Shown here: positions 1 to 8,953 of the stretch, piece after piece
Numbering within the stretch: position 1 is the stretch's first letter
Layout of the letters: each line of letters opens with the position of its first letter
Assembly: GCF_000006945.2 (NCBI RefSeq)
Contig: NC_003197.2
Coordinates: 2,170,001-2,234,000 of the forward strand
DNA: 64,000 nt
Source of the DNA: Salmonella enterica subsp. enterica serovar Typhimurium str. LT2
Lineage (GTDB): Bacteria > Pseudomonadota > Gammaproteobacteria > Enterobacterales > Enterobacteriaceae
Direction: 5' to 3'
The notes under the pieces: model-generated
The model's input: the letters and a program-made list of their open reading frames with translations, nothing else
Database searches by the model: none
Told to the model about the DNA's origin: nothing
Made by a program: the position numbers and the translations under genes

Positions 1-895
1 ACCGTTTCAGTAGTTCTTCAATTCCTTTTTTATAATCGAAATTTGGTTTCCAGCCCATTGCTTTTAAATTTTTATTATTTGCTACAGAGAACATTATTTC
101 ATTATCTCTTTGCTCTATCGCACCAAATTCAAATATACTCGATGAACCTGGCATCATAGTATTTTGCAAATAAACCAGAAAATCTTTCAAACTTACCCCA
201 GCACCAGTTCCAACTTGATACTCAGTATATGAAGGTACTTCTTTTCTATTTTCTAATATAGTTAAATAAGCATTTACCACATCATCTACAAAAATAAAGT
301 CTCTTATCTGTTCGCCTGTTGTACATTTCACGCAACTCTGTTTTTTATTTAAGCAGTCGATAATGTATGGAATAAATTTATTTTCACCATCCCCAGGCCC
401 ATATACATGCTCTAATCGCATGTTTACAAATGAAATGTCATGCATATTAGCATAATAATGCCCAATTTCATCAAAGTGTCTTTTAGTAATTATATAAGGC
501 CGCATATGTTGATAATTAAAATCTTTCTTGGCAAAAAAACTATCTGTATTTAAAAAGATATCCGCCCGATATTTTATTGCCAAATCAAGAAGCTTTAATG
601 GTTTTATAACATTTGCATCTTCAATATTTATGAGAGATGATGTTTTATGCCCATATTCTGTTGCCAAATGAATGATACCAATTAATGCAGAATCAATTGA
701 TAACTCCTCGACTAATAATTCGATATTATCCCAACTGCACCATCTAACATTAGCTAATGCATTACTATTATTTTTTATTACATCTCGAGTGATTGCGACA
801 ACTGAAATCCCCGATTTTTTTAGCGCTTCGAGTAAATGCTTACCAATAAAGCCGGAAGCCCCACTGACAATTACATATTCTTTCAAAAAGGTCAT
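1..895 (-). CDS. abe: CDP-abequose synthase, 3' end just outside the window
   Basis: Reduces CDP-4-keto-3,6-dideoxyglucose to CDP-abequose, the dideoxyhexose that gives the O:4 (serogroup B) antigen; cytoplasmic short-chain dehydrogenase. The ATG is at 895-893, and 298 codons can be read before the edge, ending GIEELLKR. The family member is about 299 residues, so only the last codon or so is missing. The N-terminus has the Rossmann motif GASGFIGKHL near residues 9-18, and a YIITK stretch fits the YxxxK active site. It follows rfbH by 27 nt in the same operon. The gene is visibly AT-rich with many AAA/ATT codons, unlike the wca genes, typical of transferred O-antigen genes. Also called rfbJ. 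Recognised from the product sequence; the assignment to abequose rather than paratose/tyvelose rests on that recognition. Confidence 0.93.
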   Translation of the reverse strand, partial: MTFLKEYVIVSGASGFIGKHLLEALKKSGISVVAITRDVIKNNSNALANVRWCSWDNIELLVEELSIDSALIGIIHLATEYGHKTSSLINIEDANVIKPLKLLDLAIKYRADIFLNTDSFFAKKDFNYQHMRPYIITKRHFDEIGHYYANMHDISFVNMRLEHVYGPGDGENKFIPYIIDCLNKKQSCVKCTTGEQIRDFIFVDDVVNAYLTILENRKEVPSYTEYQVGTGAGVSLKDFLVYLQNTMMPGSSSIFEFGAIEQRDNEIMFSVANNKNLKAMGWKPNFDYKKGIEELLKR

Positions 896-922
896 CGCAA
901 TCACCAGATAGAATAAATTGAA

Positions 923-2236
923 TTAGAAATTCAAACCAAAGAACTCTTCAAACTTGCTAACTACATAATCTAAATGCTCTGTAGTCAAGCCTGGATAAAT
1001 ACCAATCCAGAACGTTTGATTCATTATACGGTCGGTATTTGTCAACTCACCCACTACACGATATTTCACATTAGCAAAATACGGTTGGCGAATCAGATTT
1101 CCAGCAAACAGTAAACGTGTACCGATTTTTGCTTCATCAAGGAATTTCACCAGTTCGACACGGTTAACACCGCTAGTTTCTTTCAGGGTGATAGGGAAGC
1201 CAAACCAGGATGGATCTGATTTCTCTGTTGCTTCTGGTAATTCGAGGAATTCAGTGCAAGATTGCAAGCCCTGTTTCAGATAGGAAAAGTTAGCTTTACG
1301 CTGCTCTACAAACTCTTCTACGCGCTCCAACTGAGCCAGACCACATGCTGCCTGCATGTCCGTGATTTTGAGATTATATCCGAGGTGGGAATAAGTATAT
1401 TTGTGATCATAGCCTTGAGGAAGTGATCCCAATTGCTGACCAAAACGTTTACCGCAGGTGTTATCGCATCCTGGCGCACAATAACAATCCCGGCCCCAGT
1501 CACGGAACGACTCAATAATTTTCTTCAGTTCACCTGACTTGGTGAATACAGCACCGCCTTCACCCATTGTGATATGGTGAGCCGGATAAAAACTAACGGT
1601 TCCGATGTCACCAAAGGTACCTACCATCTGGCCTTCATAAGTCGTCCCAAGGGCATCACAGCAGTCTTCAATCAACCATAAGTTATATTTATCGGCAATC
1701 CGACGAACTTCACTCAGGTTAAATGCATTACCGAGTGTATGAGCGATCATTATCGCTTTTGATTTCTCAGTAACTGCAGCTTCAATGAGAGAGGCATCGA
1801 TATTATATGTCGGGATATCAACATCCACGAATACCGGTATTAAACCATTCTGGATCGCCGGGTTAACTGTAGTCGGGAAGCCAGCAGCGACAGTAATAAC
1901 CTCATCACCAGGTTTGAGAGCTCGCTCGCCTAATTTTGGGGAAGTCAGCGCAGTCAGTGCCAGCAAGTTTGCCGAAGAGCCAGATGTTGTCGTTAAAACA
2001 TGAGGAACCCCAATAAATTCCCCAAGTTTTTTTTCAAAGGCATCATTGAAACGACCAGTAGTTAGCCATCCATCAAGAGACGCCTCAACCATCAATTGTA
2101 ACTCTTTGGCACCAATAACCTTCCCGGAAGGAGGCACAACGCTTGTACCTGCAACAAAAGGTTTCGGGCTCAATGCCTCATTCGCATACTGAGCGACAAG
2201 CTGAGAGATTTGCTCACGCAGGTTATTTGCTGTCAT
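923..2236 (-). CDS. rfbH: CDP-4-keto-6-deoxyglucose 3-dehydrase (E1)
   Basis: Removes the C3 hydroxyl of CDP-4-keto-6-deoxyglucose in CDP-dideoxyhexose synthesis, working with the reductase RfbI. It belongs to the DegT/aspartate-aminotransferase fold but is a pyridoxamine-phosphate, [2Fe-2S] enzyme. In the sequence the usual PLP-binding lysine is replaced by histidine in the segment SFYPAHHITMGEGGA, and a cysteine-rich stretch CYCAPGCDNTC plus an upstream EDCCD supply iron-sulfur ligands. The length of 437 residues matches the family. It lies between rfbG and abe on the same strand with short gaps, so it is co-transcribed. Synonym ddhC. Confidence 0.96.
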   Translation of the reverse strand: MTANNLREQISQLVAQYANEALSPKPFVAGTSVVPPSGKVIGAKELQLMVEASLDGWLTTGRFNDAFEKKLGEFIGVPHVLTTTSGSSANLLALTALTSPKLGERALKPGDEVITVAAGFPTTVNPAIQNGLIPVFVDVDIPTYNIDASLIEAAVTEKSKAIMIAHTLGNAFNLSEVRRIADKYNLWLIEDCCDALGTTYEGQMVGTFGDIGTVSFYPAHHITMGEGGAVFTKSGELKKIIESFRDWGRDCYCAPGCDNTCGKRFGQQLGSLPQGYDHKYTYSHLGYNLKITDMQAACGLAQLERVEEFVEQRKANFSYLKQGLQSCTEFLELPEATEKSDPSWFGFPITLKETSGVNRVELVKFLDEAKIGTRLLFAGNLIRQPYFANVKYRVVGELTNTDRIMNQTFWIGIYPGLTTEHLDYVVSKFEEFFGLNF

Positions 2237-2262
2237 TACTTTGATTCCTTAAACTTATTTTC

Positions 2263-3342
2263 TTAACGAGTAGTTGCAGACATATAGTCGCTGATTTCAC
2301 GCTTTGAACAAATCAACATATCTTCGCCGCGAATCCATGCTTTATGCCATTTTACGATGCGACCAAGTGTTTCAGTCAATCCCCAACGCGGATGCCATCC
2401 TAATTGCATATTTGCTTTAGAGCAATCCAGTTTCAGGTAATGTGCCTCATGAGGATGATTCTCACCATCCAGTAACCAGCTTGCATCATCACCCCAAAGC
2501 GTGACCATCTTGTCAACAATAAATTCGACCGTCTTCGCATCTTCATCACGCGGGCCGAAATTCCATCCTTCAGAAAACTTAGCACCTTCTGTATATAAGC
2601 GTTGCGCCACCACAATGTAACCAGAAAGAGGCTCCAGTACATGCTGCCAGGGACGGATAGAATATGGGTTTCGAATAATAACCTGCTGGTTATTTTCAAA
2701 TGAGCGCAGAATATCGGGAATTAAACGGTCTTTAGCCCAATCGCCTCCGCCTATGACATTACCAGCCCTCACAGACGCCAAACCAACGCCATGTTGCTCA
2801 TAATTTGCAGGATTGAAGAATGAGTTCCGGAATGCAGACGCGACTAATTCTGCACAACCTTTACTATTAGAGTATGGATCGTACCCTCCCATGGGTTCGT
2901 TCTCACGATAGCCCCACACCCACTCACGATTGTCGTAGCACTTATCACTGGTGATATTTACGACTGCCTTTATGTTACCTACTTGCTTAACTGTTTCAAG
3001 CAAATGGACAGTACCCATAACATTTGTTGAGTATGTTTCGATTGGCTGTTCATAAGATAGGCGCACTAAAGGCTGGGCTGCCATATGGAAAACAATTTCT
3101 GGCTTAAATTCTGCAATAGAATTGCGCAGCTTTTCAAAATCACGAATGTCGCCAATATGAGATTCCATAAGATCATTAAGACGCACTATCTCAAATAAAC
3201 TTGGAACAGTTGGCGCATCAAGTGCATAGCCTTTTACAATTGCACCCATTTCAGTCAGCCATAGCGAAAGCCAGCTTCCTTTAAAGCCAGTATGGCCGGT
3301 AACGAATACACGTTTACCTTGCCAAAAATTTTTATCAATCAT
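2263..3342 (-). CDS. rfbG: CDP-glucose 4,6-dehydratase
   Basis: Converts CDP-glucose to CDP-4-keto-6-deoxyglucose, the second step of abequose synthesis, using bound NAD. Extended short-chain dehydrogenase: the nucleotide-binding motif GHTGFKG is near residues 15-21, and the catalytic YSNSK (YxxxK) follows SDKCYDNREW in the middle of the 359-residue chain. It lies 4 nt after rfbF (start 3342, rfbF stop at 3347) and before rfbH, so translation is probably coupled. Synonym ddhB. Confidence 0.96.
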   Translation of the reverse strand: MIDKNFWQGKRVFVTGHTGFKGSWLSLWLTEMGAIVKGYALDAPTVPSLFEIVRLNDLMESHIGDIRDFEKLRNSIAEFKPEIVFHMAAQPLVRLSYEQPIETYSTNVMGTVHLLETVKQVGNIKAVVNITSDKCYDNREWVWGYRENEPMGGYDPYSNSKGCAELVASAFRNSFFNPANYEQHGVGLASVRAGNVIGGGDWAKDRLIPDILRSFENNQQVIIRNPYSIRPWQHVLEPLSGYIVVAQRLYTEGAKFSEGWNFGPRDEDAKTVEFIVDKMVTLWGDDASWLLDGENHPHEAHYLKLDCSKANMQLGWHPRWGLTETLGRIVKWHKAWIRGEDMLICSKREISDYMSATTR

Positions 3343-3346
3343 CTAG

Positions 3347-4120
3347 TTACTCCCAGGTTTTCCACGGAGCTTTACCTTTTTCCCACAGCCCTTCGAGGTA
3401 AACTTTATCACGTAGGGTATCCATCGGCTGCCAGAAACCTGGGTGTTCAAAAGCCATTAACTCCCCCTGTTGTGCCAATGTCATTAATGGCTCTTGTTCC
3501 CAGGTTGTTGCATCGTTATCGATGAGATCGATAACCGATGGATTCAACACAAAGAAACCACCATTGATCATTGCCCCATCGCCTTTCGGTTTTTCCTGGA
3601 ATGACCGGACCTGACCAGCTCGGATATCTAATGCGCCAAAGCGTCCTGGTGGAAAAGTAGCTGTTAAAGTCGCTTTCTTACCGTGAGCCTTATGGAAATC
3701 GATAGTCGCTTTGATATCAAGGTCGGCAACGCCATCACCATAAGTAAACAGGAAAGCCTCGTCATCTTTTACGTATTCAGCAACACGTTTCAGACGACCA
3801 CCAGTCATTGAAGAATCACCCGTATCAACCAATGTGACATTCCATGGTTCAACACGTTTATGGTGAACTTCCATACGGTTTTCAGCCATATGGAATGTTA
3901 CATCTGACATGTGAAGGAAGTAGTTCGCAAAATATTCTTTAATCACATATCCTTTATAACCACAGCAGATAATAAAATCCTTGATACCATGCACAGAATA
4001 CATTTTCATAATGTGCCAAAGAATAGGCTTGCCACCAATTTCTACCATCGGTTTTGGTTTTACAATTGTTTCTTCACTTAGTCTGGTACCAAGTCCACCA
4101 GCCAGGATGACCGCTTTCAT
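3347..4120 (-). CDS. rfbF: Glucose-1-phosphate cytidylyltransferase
   Basis: Makes CDP-glucose from CTP and glucose-1-phosphate, the entry step to CDP-abequose. The N-terminal nucleotidyltransferase signature VILAGGLGTRLSEET and the phosphate-binding KPKPMVEIGGKPI are plain, and the 257-residue length is typical. The start codon overlaps the last 4 nt of rfbI (ATGA-type junction at 4117-4120), indicating translational coupling. Synonym ddhA. Confidence 0.96.
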   Translation of the reverse strand: MKAVILAGGLGTRLSEETIVKPKPMVEIGGKPILWHIMKMYSVHGIKDFIICCGYKGYVIKEYFANYFLHMSDVTFHMAENRMEVHHKRVEPWNVTLVDTGDSSMTGGRLKRVAEYVKDDEAFLFTYGDGVADLDIKATIDFHKAHGKKATLTATFPPGRFGALDIRAGQVRSFQEKPKGDGAMINGGFFVLNPSVIDLIDNDATTWEQEPLMTLAQQGELMAFEHPGFWQPMDTLRDKVYLEGLWEKGKAPWKTWE

Positions 4121-5109
4121 AAATTATCCTCAATATTATTAGATGCGGTAAATGCATCAGAATAGAAATGTTCTACAGAGAGATTTTTCATCATAAAGTC
4201 CTTTTTACTGGCATCGATCATCACAGGTGAACCACATGCATATATATCGAAGAACTCTAGAGAATCAAAATCATCCATCACGGCATGATGGACAAATCCC
4301 TTTCTTCCCCCCCATTCGGCGTCATCACCAGAAACAACAGGGATATAATGAACGTTGTCGTGCTGTTCACTCCACTGCTGCGGTAATGCAGAGTAAAAAT
4401 CTTTACTATATTGCATTCCCCAGTAAATGTAGATCTCACGACGACATTTTCCCTGAATGAGATGCTCAACCATTGATTTAACTGGAGCGAATCCAGTACC
4501 GCCTGCAAGGAAGATTATAGGTCTGTCACTTTCACGAATAAAAAATGTTCCGCAAGGCCCTTCAATGCGCATAAGAGTATTTTCTTGTAACTCCCCAAAA
4601 ATGAGCGAACTCATCTGACCATTGGGAACATTCCTTACATGCAACTCAATACCATTCGACTCATCACTATTAGCGATAGAATAACTGCGAGTTACACCTT
4701 TATAATGTAAATTGATATACTGCCCTGGAAGGAAGCCAATTTTTGCTGTTGGTGGTGTGCGTAACTTCAAAGTCATAACATCGCCTGAAACCAGTACAGC
4801 ACTATTTACCTTGCATGGGACAATTTTTTTTGTCTGTCCAGCTAGTTCAGGAAAAAAATGCGCATTTAGCTCAAGGGCGGTTTTAGGTTTACAGCAGCAG
4901 GTTAGTATTTTATCACCCTGTCCAAAAATATTACCTTTGGAGTCAACAACTTCTCCCGCCAACAAATCGGACTCACAGATACCACAATCACCCGCTTTGC
5001 AGCTATGTTCAAGATGGATACCAGCCGATAGCGCAGCATCGAGGATTGATTCATCCTCTCTACCGGAAAATTCAATATTTGATGGAAAAATCTTAATAAT
5101 ATGAGACAC
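4117..5109 (-). CDS. rfbI: CDP-6-deoxy-delta-3,4-glucoseen reductase (E3)
   Basis: NADH-dependent electron carrier that completes the C3 deoxygenation begun by RfbH. The N-terminal ~90 residues form a plant-type ferredoxin domain with cysteines in CKAGDCGICESD and a later TCCCKP. It is followed by a ferredoxin-reductase FAD domain (RSYSIAN, the R-x-Y-S motif) and an NAD-binding domain (FLAGGTGFAPVKSM). At 330 residues it is full length. It starts 5 nt after rfbC and overlaps rfbF by 4 nt. Synonym ddhD. Confidence 0.95.
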   Translation of the reverse strand: MSHIIKIFPSNIEFSGREDESILDAALSAGIHLEHSCKAGDCGICESDLLAGEVVDSKGNIFGQGDKILTCCCKPKTALELNAHFFPELAGQTKKIVPCKVNSAVLVSGDVMTLKLRTPPTAKIGFLPGQYINLHYKGVTRSYSIANSDESNGIELHVRNVPNGQMSSLIFGELQENTLMRIEGPCGTFFIRESDRPIIFLAGGTGFAPVKSMVEHLIQGKCRREIYIYWGMQYSKDFYSALPQQWSEQHDNVHYIPVVSGDDAEWGGRKGFVHHAVMDDFDSLEFFDIYACGSPVMIDASKKDFMMKNLSVEHFYSDAFTASNNIEDNL

Positions 5110-5114
5110 GATGC

Positions 5115-5666
5115 TTACTCTGTTAACAAGGCTTGATCCAGTAAAGGTGCTGCAGCATCTTTTGCTGAAAGCTCAGGCAGCTGAGAAAAAGGCCATTCAA
5201 TACCTATTGCCTCATCATTCCATAGAATGCTACCTTCCGATGAAGGTGAGTAATAATTAGTTGCTTTGTACAGAAACTCTGCATACTCACTAAGAGTAAC
5301 AAAACCATGAGCAAAACCTTCTGGAATCCAAAGCTGTCGCTTATTCTCAGCAGACAGATTTACACCAACCCATTGACCAAAAGTAGGCGATTCTTTTCGG
5401 ATATCGACCGCAACATCAAAAACCTCACCGACAGCACAACGAACTAACTTCCCCTGTGCATTTTCTCCTCTCTGAAAATGTAGCCCTCTGAGTACGTTCT
5501 TTTTGGATTTTGAATGATTATCTTGAACAAATGTAACTTTACGTCCAATCAACTCTTCAAAGGTCTGCTGGTTATAACTTTCAAAAAAGAATCCCCTCTC
5601 ATCGCCAAAAACTTTAGGCTCTAAGATCAAGACATCTGGTATTGCTGTTTTAATCACAATCATCAC
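5115..5666 (-). CDS. rfbC: dTDP-4-dehydrorhamnose 3,5-epimerase
   Basis: Third enzyme of dTDP-L-rhamnose synthesis, epimerising C3 and C5 of dTDP-4-keto-6-deoxyglucose. Cupin-fold RmlC family: the conserved NVLRGLHFQ with the catalytic histidine lies near residue 62, and LWIPEGFAHGF is the second signature. At 183 residues it is full length. The reading frame begins GTG ATG directly after the rfbA stop; I keep the GTG (residue 1) as in the usual 183-residue form, but the ATG three bases later is equally possible, with AAAGG upstream serving either. Confidence 0.95.
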   Translation of the reverse strand: MMIVIKTAIPDVLILEPKVFGDERGFFFESYNQQTFEELIGRKVTFVQDNHSKSKKNVLRGLHFQRGENAQGKLVRCAVGEVFDVAVDIRKESPTFGQWVGVNLSAENKRQLWIPEGFAHGFVTLSEYAEFLYKATNYYSPSSEGSILWNDEAIGIEWPFSQLPELSAKDAAAPLLDQALLTE

Positions 5667-6545
5667 TTATAAACCTTTCACCATCTTCAGCAAATATTTG
5701 CCATAATCATTTTTTGATAATGGCCCGGCCAGTTCTATAACCTGTTGTGCATTTATAAAATTTTTACGAAATGCGATCTCTTCCGGGCAGGACACTTTTA
5801 GCCCCTGGCGTTCTTCGATGGTTGCAATAAAATTACTGGCCTCTATCAAACTCTGATGCGTCCCTGTATCCAGCCAGGCATAACCGCGCCCCATCATAGC
5901 GACAGACAATCTTCCCTGCTCCATATAGATACGGTTAATATCCGTGATTTCTAACTCACCGCGAGCGGAAGGCTTAAGATTTTTCGCCATCTCCACCACG
6001 CTATTATCATAAAAATACAGCCCCGTTACCGCGTAATTACTCTTCGGTTGTAATGGTTTTTCTTCCAGACTAACGGCTGTGCCCTTTTGGTCAAACTCAA
6101 CCACACCGTAGCGCTCCGGATCGTTTACATGATAAGCGAAGACGGTAGCACCACTTTCTTTATTAACGGCAGCTTCCATTAACTTTGGTAAATCATGACC
6201 ATAGAAGATATTGTCACCCAGCACTAATGCACAATCATCATGACCAATGAACTCTTCACCAATAATAAACGCCTGTGCTAAGCCATCCGGGCTTGGCTGT
6301 ACTTTATATTGAAGATTCAGCCCCCACTGGCTGCCGTCTCCCAGCAGTTGTTGAAAACGCGGCGTGTCCTGTGGCGTACTGATGATCAGGATATCCCGAA
6401 TGCCTGCCAGCATAAGCGTGGAAAGGGGATAGTAAATCATCGGTTTATCATAAATTGGTAGCAATTGCTTACTTACCGCCATGGTCACCGGATAAAGACG
6501 GGTGCCGGAGCCCCCCGCTAAAATAATGCCCTTACGCGTTTTCAT
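5667..6545 (-). CDS. rfbA: Glucose-1-phosphate thymidylyltransferase
   Basis: First step of dTDP-L-rhamnose synthesis: dTTP plus glucose-1-phosphate to dTDP-glucose. The RmlA signature GIILAGGSGTRLYPVT opens the protein, with LGDNIFYGHDL and the C-terminal helical part also present. I take the ATG at 6545 (MKTRKG, 292 residues) over the ATG two codons upstream because the GAG of the upstream GAGAA is about 8 nt from the first and touches the second; 292 is also the usual length. Its stop abuts rfbC. Part of rfbBDAC. Confidence 0.95.
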   Translation of the reverse strand: MKTRKGIILAGGSGTRLYPVTMAVSKQLLPIYDKPMIYYPLSTLMLAGIRDILIISTPQDTPRFQQLLGDGSQWGLNLQYKVQPSPDGLAQAFIIGEEFIGHDDCALVLGDNIFYGHDLPKLMEAAVNKESGATVFAYHVNDPERYGVVEFDQKGTAVSLEEKPLQPKSNYAVTGLYFYDNSVVEMAKNLKPSARGELEITDINRIYMEQGRLSVAMMGRGYAWLDTGTHQSLIEASNFIATIEERQGLKVSCPEEIAFRKNFINAQQVIELAGPLSKNDYGKYLLKMVKGL

Positions 6546-6592
6546 TTCCATTTCTCATTCATAGAAAATGCCCTGATGGGCATTTAAATTTA

Positions 6593-7492
6593 TTAGATGG
6601 TTGTCGTCGTAAACATTTCAGTCAGCATACGCTTAACTCCTAATTCCCATTGAGGCAGAATAAGGTCAAAATTACGCTGAAACTTTTCAGTATTGAGACG
6701 CGAATTGCCTGGTCTGCTCGCCGGCGTCGGGTAGGCGCTGGTCGGCACAGCATTAAGCTCAGTCAGCGCAAGCGTTATCCCTGCTTTGCGCGCCTCGTCA
6801 AAGACTAAGGCCGCGTAGTCATGCCAGGTTGTGGTTCCCCCGGCAACCAGATGGTAAAGACCTGCGACTTCTGGTTTATTTAACGCCACACGGATCGCAT
6901 GCGCCGTACAGTCAGCCAGTAATTCCGCACCGGTTGGCGCACCGTACTGATCGTTAATGACTGAAAGTGTCTGACGCTCTTTCGCCAGACGAAGCATTGT
7001 CTTTGCGAAATTATTGCCCTTACCTGCATAAACCCAACTGGTGCGGAAGATAAGGTGTTTAGGGCAGTTATCCTGCAGGGCCTTTTCTCCCGCCAGTTTG
7101 GTTTTGCCATAGACATTCAGCGGCGACGTAGCGTCCGTTTCCTGCCATGGGATATCGCCGGTACCAGGAAATACATAATCGGTTGAATAATGCACTACCC
7201 ATGCGCCAGTTTCGTTGGCTGCTTTAGCGATGGCTTCCACACTGGTGGCGTTAAGTAACTGCGCCAGTTCTGGTTCAGACTCTGCTTTATCTACTGCAGT
7301 ATGGGCTGCTGCGTTAACAATCACATCGGGACGAAGCTTACGAACGGTTTCGGCAACGCCTTTCGGATTACTAAAATCACCGCAAAACTCTTTTGAATGG
7401 ACATCCAGGGCAATCAGATTCCCTACCGGTGCCAGAGAACGTTGCAACTCCCAGCCTACTTGCCCTGTCTTACCAAAAAGTAAGATATTCAT
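6593..7492 (-). CDS. rfbD: dTDP-4-dehydrorhamnose reductase
   Basis: Final step of dTDP-L-rhamnose synthesis, NAD(P)H reduction of the 4-keto group. The RmlD family is shown by the Rossmann motif GKTGQVG at residues 7-13, the active-site YGKTK, and HYSTDYVFPG. At 299 residues it is complete. Its start codon overlaps the stop of rfbB by one base (TAATG at 7489-7493), so the two are translationally coupled. The order rfbB-rfbD-rfbA-rfbC is standard for Salmonella. Confidence 0.96.
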   Translation of the reverse strand: MNILLFGKTGQVGWELQRSLAPVGNLIALDVHSKEFCGDFSNPKGVAETVRKLRPDVIVNAAAHTAVDKAESEPELAQLLNATSVEAIAKAANETGAWVVHYSTDYVFPGTGDIPWQETDATSPLNVYGKTKLAGEKALQDNCPKHLIFRTSWVYAGKGNNFAKTMLRLAKERQTLSVINDQYGAPTGAELLADCTAHAIRVALNKPEVAGLYHLVAGGTTTWHDYAALVFDEARKAGITLALTELNAVPTSAYPTPASRPGNSRLNTEKFQRNFDLILPQWELGVKRMLTEMFTTTTI

Positions 7493-8577
7493 TACTGGCG
7501 TCCTTCATAGTTCTGTTCTATCCAACTCTGATACGCCCCACTTTTAACATTGTTTACCCATTGAGTATTTGCAAGGTACCATTCCACTGTTTTACGAATA
7601 CCGCTTTCAAAGGTCTCCAGCGGTTTCCAGCCTAATTCGCGGCTAATTTTACCTGCATCAATGGCATAACGACGATCATGGCCCGGACGATCCGCGACAT
7701 AAGTGATTTGTTCACGATAAGAAGTCGCTTTGGGTACAATCTCATCCAGCAGATCACAGATGGTAAATACCACATCGAGATTTTTCTTCTCATTGTGTCC
7801 ACCAATGTTATAAGTCTCCCCTGCCTTGCCTTCAGTCACTACCATATGAAGCGCGCGAGCATGATCTTCTACATATAGCCAATCGCGAATCTGATCCCCT
7901 TTGCCATAAATTGGCAAAGGCTTTCCTTCCAGTGCGTTCAAAATGACCAACGGAATCAGTTTTTCAGGGAAGTGATAAGGGCCATAGTTATTAGAACAAT
8001 TGGTAACGATCGTTGGTAGACCATAGGTACGCCGCCAGGCACGGACTAAATGATCGCTGGATGCTTTTGACGCAGAATAGGGGCTACTTGGCGCATATGC
8101 CGTCGTTTCAGTAAATAACGGCAGCGTAACGCTGTTTTCAACTTCATCAGGATGCGGTAAATCGCCGTAAACTTCATCAGTGGAAATATGATGAAAACGA
8201 AAATTATTTTTTTTATCTTCGCCAAGGGCAGACCAGTATTTACGCGCAACTTCAAGAAGTGCATAGGTGCCGACGATATTGGTTTCAATAAATGCTGCTG
8301 GCCCGGTAATCGAACGGTCCACATGACTTTCCGCAGCCAAATGCATCACCGCGTCCGGCTGGTACTGCTCAAAAATACGCGTTATTTCAGCGGAATCACA
8401 AATATCCGCGTGTTCAAAATTGTAGCGATTACTTTCAGAAATATCAGAAAGGGATTCAAGATTACCGGCGTAGGTTAATTTATCAATATTAACTACAGTG
8501 TCCTGTGTATTCTTAATAATATGGCGGACAACAGCTGATCCAATAAAACCTGCCCCGCCAGTAATAAGTATCTTCAC
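7492..8577 (-). CDS. rfbB: dTDP-glucose 4,6-dehydratase
   Basis: Second step of dTDP-rhamnose synthesis, giving dTDP-4-keto-6-deoxyglucose with bound NAD. The RmlB family shows TGGAGFIGSA at the N-terminus, ISTDEVYGDL, and the YSASK catalytic motif; 361 residues is the normal length. It is the first gene of the rfb operon in this window. Its 5' leader contains the JUMPstart/ops element, so RfaH-dependent antitermination should govern it and everything downstream. Confidence 0.97.
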   Translation of the reverse strand: MKILITGGAGFIGSAVVRHIIKNTQDTVVNIDKLTYAGNLESLSDISESNRYNFEHADICDSAEITRIFEQYQPDAVMHLAAESHVDRSITGPAAFIETNIVGTYALLEVARKYWSALGEDKKNNFRFHHISTDEVYGDLPHPDEVENSVTLPLFTETTAYAPSSPYSASKASSDHLVRAWRRTYGLPTIVTNCSNNYGPYHFPEKLIPLVILNALEGKPLPIYGKGDQIRDWLYVEDHARALHMVVTEGKAGETYNIGGHNEKKNLDVVFTICDLLDEIVPKATSYREQITYVADRPGHDRRYAIDAGKISRELGWKPLETFESGIRKTVEWYLANTQWVNNVKSGAYQSWIEQNYEGRQ

Positions 8578-8650
8578 TTTTCTATTCCATAAGGCGTATT
8601 TAATGTGGTATTTAATTTGCCAATAAAAATTAATTGCTCAAGTCGTTACA

Positions 8651-8690
8651 CACGCTACCGCCCCTGGCTCATCAGCTACCAGTGCACTGC
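8651..8690 (-). promoter_or_regulatory. JUMPstart with ops element, rfb operon
   Basis: Read on the minus strand this is the JUMPstart sequence of polysaccharide operons: GCAGTGCACTGGTAGCTGAT then GAGCCAGGG, followed by the ops core GGCGGTAGCGTG at 8662-8651. The ops core pauses RNA polymerase and recruits RfaH, which is established for long surface-polysaccharide operons. It lies about 75 nt upstream of the rfbB start, within the transcribed leader. Confidence 0.93.
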
Positions 8691-8846
8691 GTACATATCG
8701 ACTTGTTGCAAACCTCGCCCAGCAGGGCAAAGCTCACTAAAACTTAAACGCTAATTGTCTTATTAATTGCATCCGGAAACAAGGATTAATCTTATAAAAT
8801 CAGCATTAAAATGCTCCAGATAACCCCTTGTTACTTAAGCCCTTTA

Positions 8847-8913
8847 TACAAAACTAAAACGGCAGTCAACACTCGTTTCAGCCAACTTGCCGCTTCGAAT
8901 GTTCACTGCCGTT
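8847..8913 (-). terminator. Terminator-like inverted repeat after galF
   Basis: AACGGCAGT (8858-8866) pairs with ACTGCCGTT (8905-8913) around a 38-nt interior. On the minus strand, in the galF direction, the stem is followed by TTTTAGTTTTG. It lies about 40 nt past the galF stop. The long loop makes it imperfect as an intrinsic terminator, but placement and T-run fit. Confidence 0.5.
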
Positions 8914-8953
8914 ATTATGTTTATCACCAACCATTTATCACGGTTGTTAATAC

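Larger units (their letters stand above)
8578..8953. other. rfb promoter-leader region between galF and rfbB
   Basis: A gene-free stretch of 376 nt. On the minus strand it holds, in order, the galF terminator-like hairpin (8858-8913 with T-rich DNA after it), the presumed rfb promoter in the AT-rich 8700-8830 part (no convincing -35/-10 pair could be fixed), the JUMPstart element, and an untranslated leader of about 65 nt before rfbB. No credible coding frame is seen. Confidence 0.7.

Noticed and set aside
672..911. 79-codon plus-strand frame across the start of abe
   Set aside because: Lies antisense to the clear abe coding sequence and has no family resemblance.
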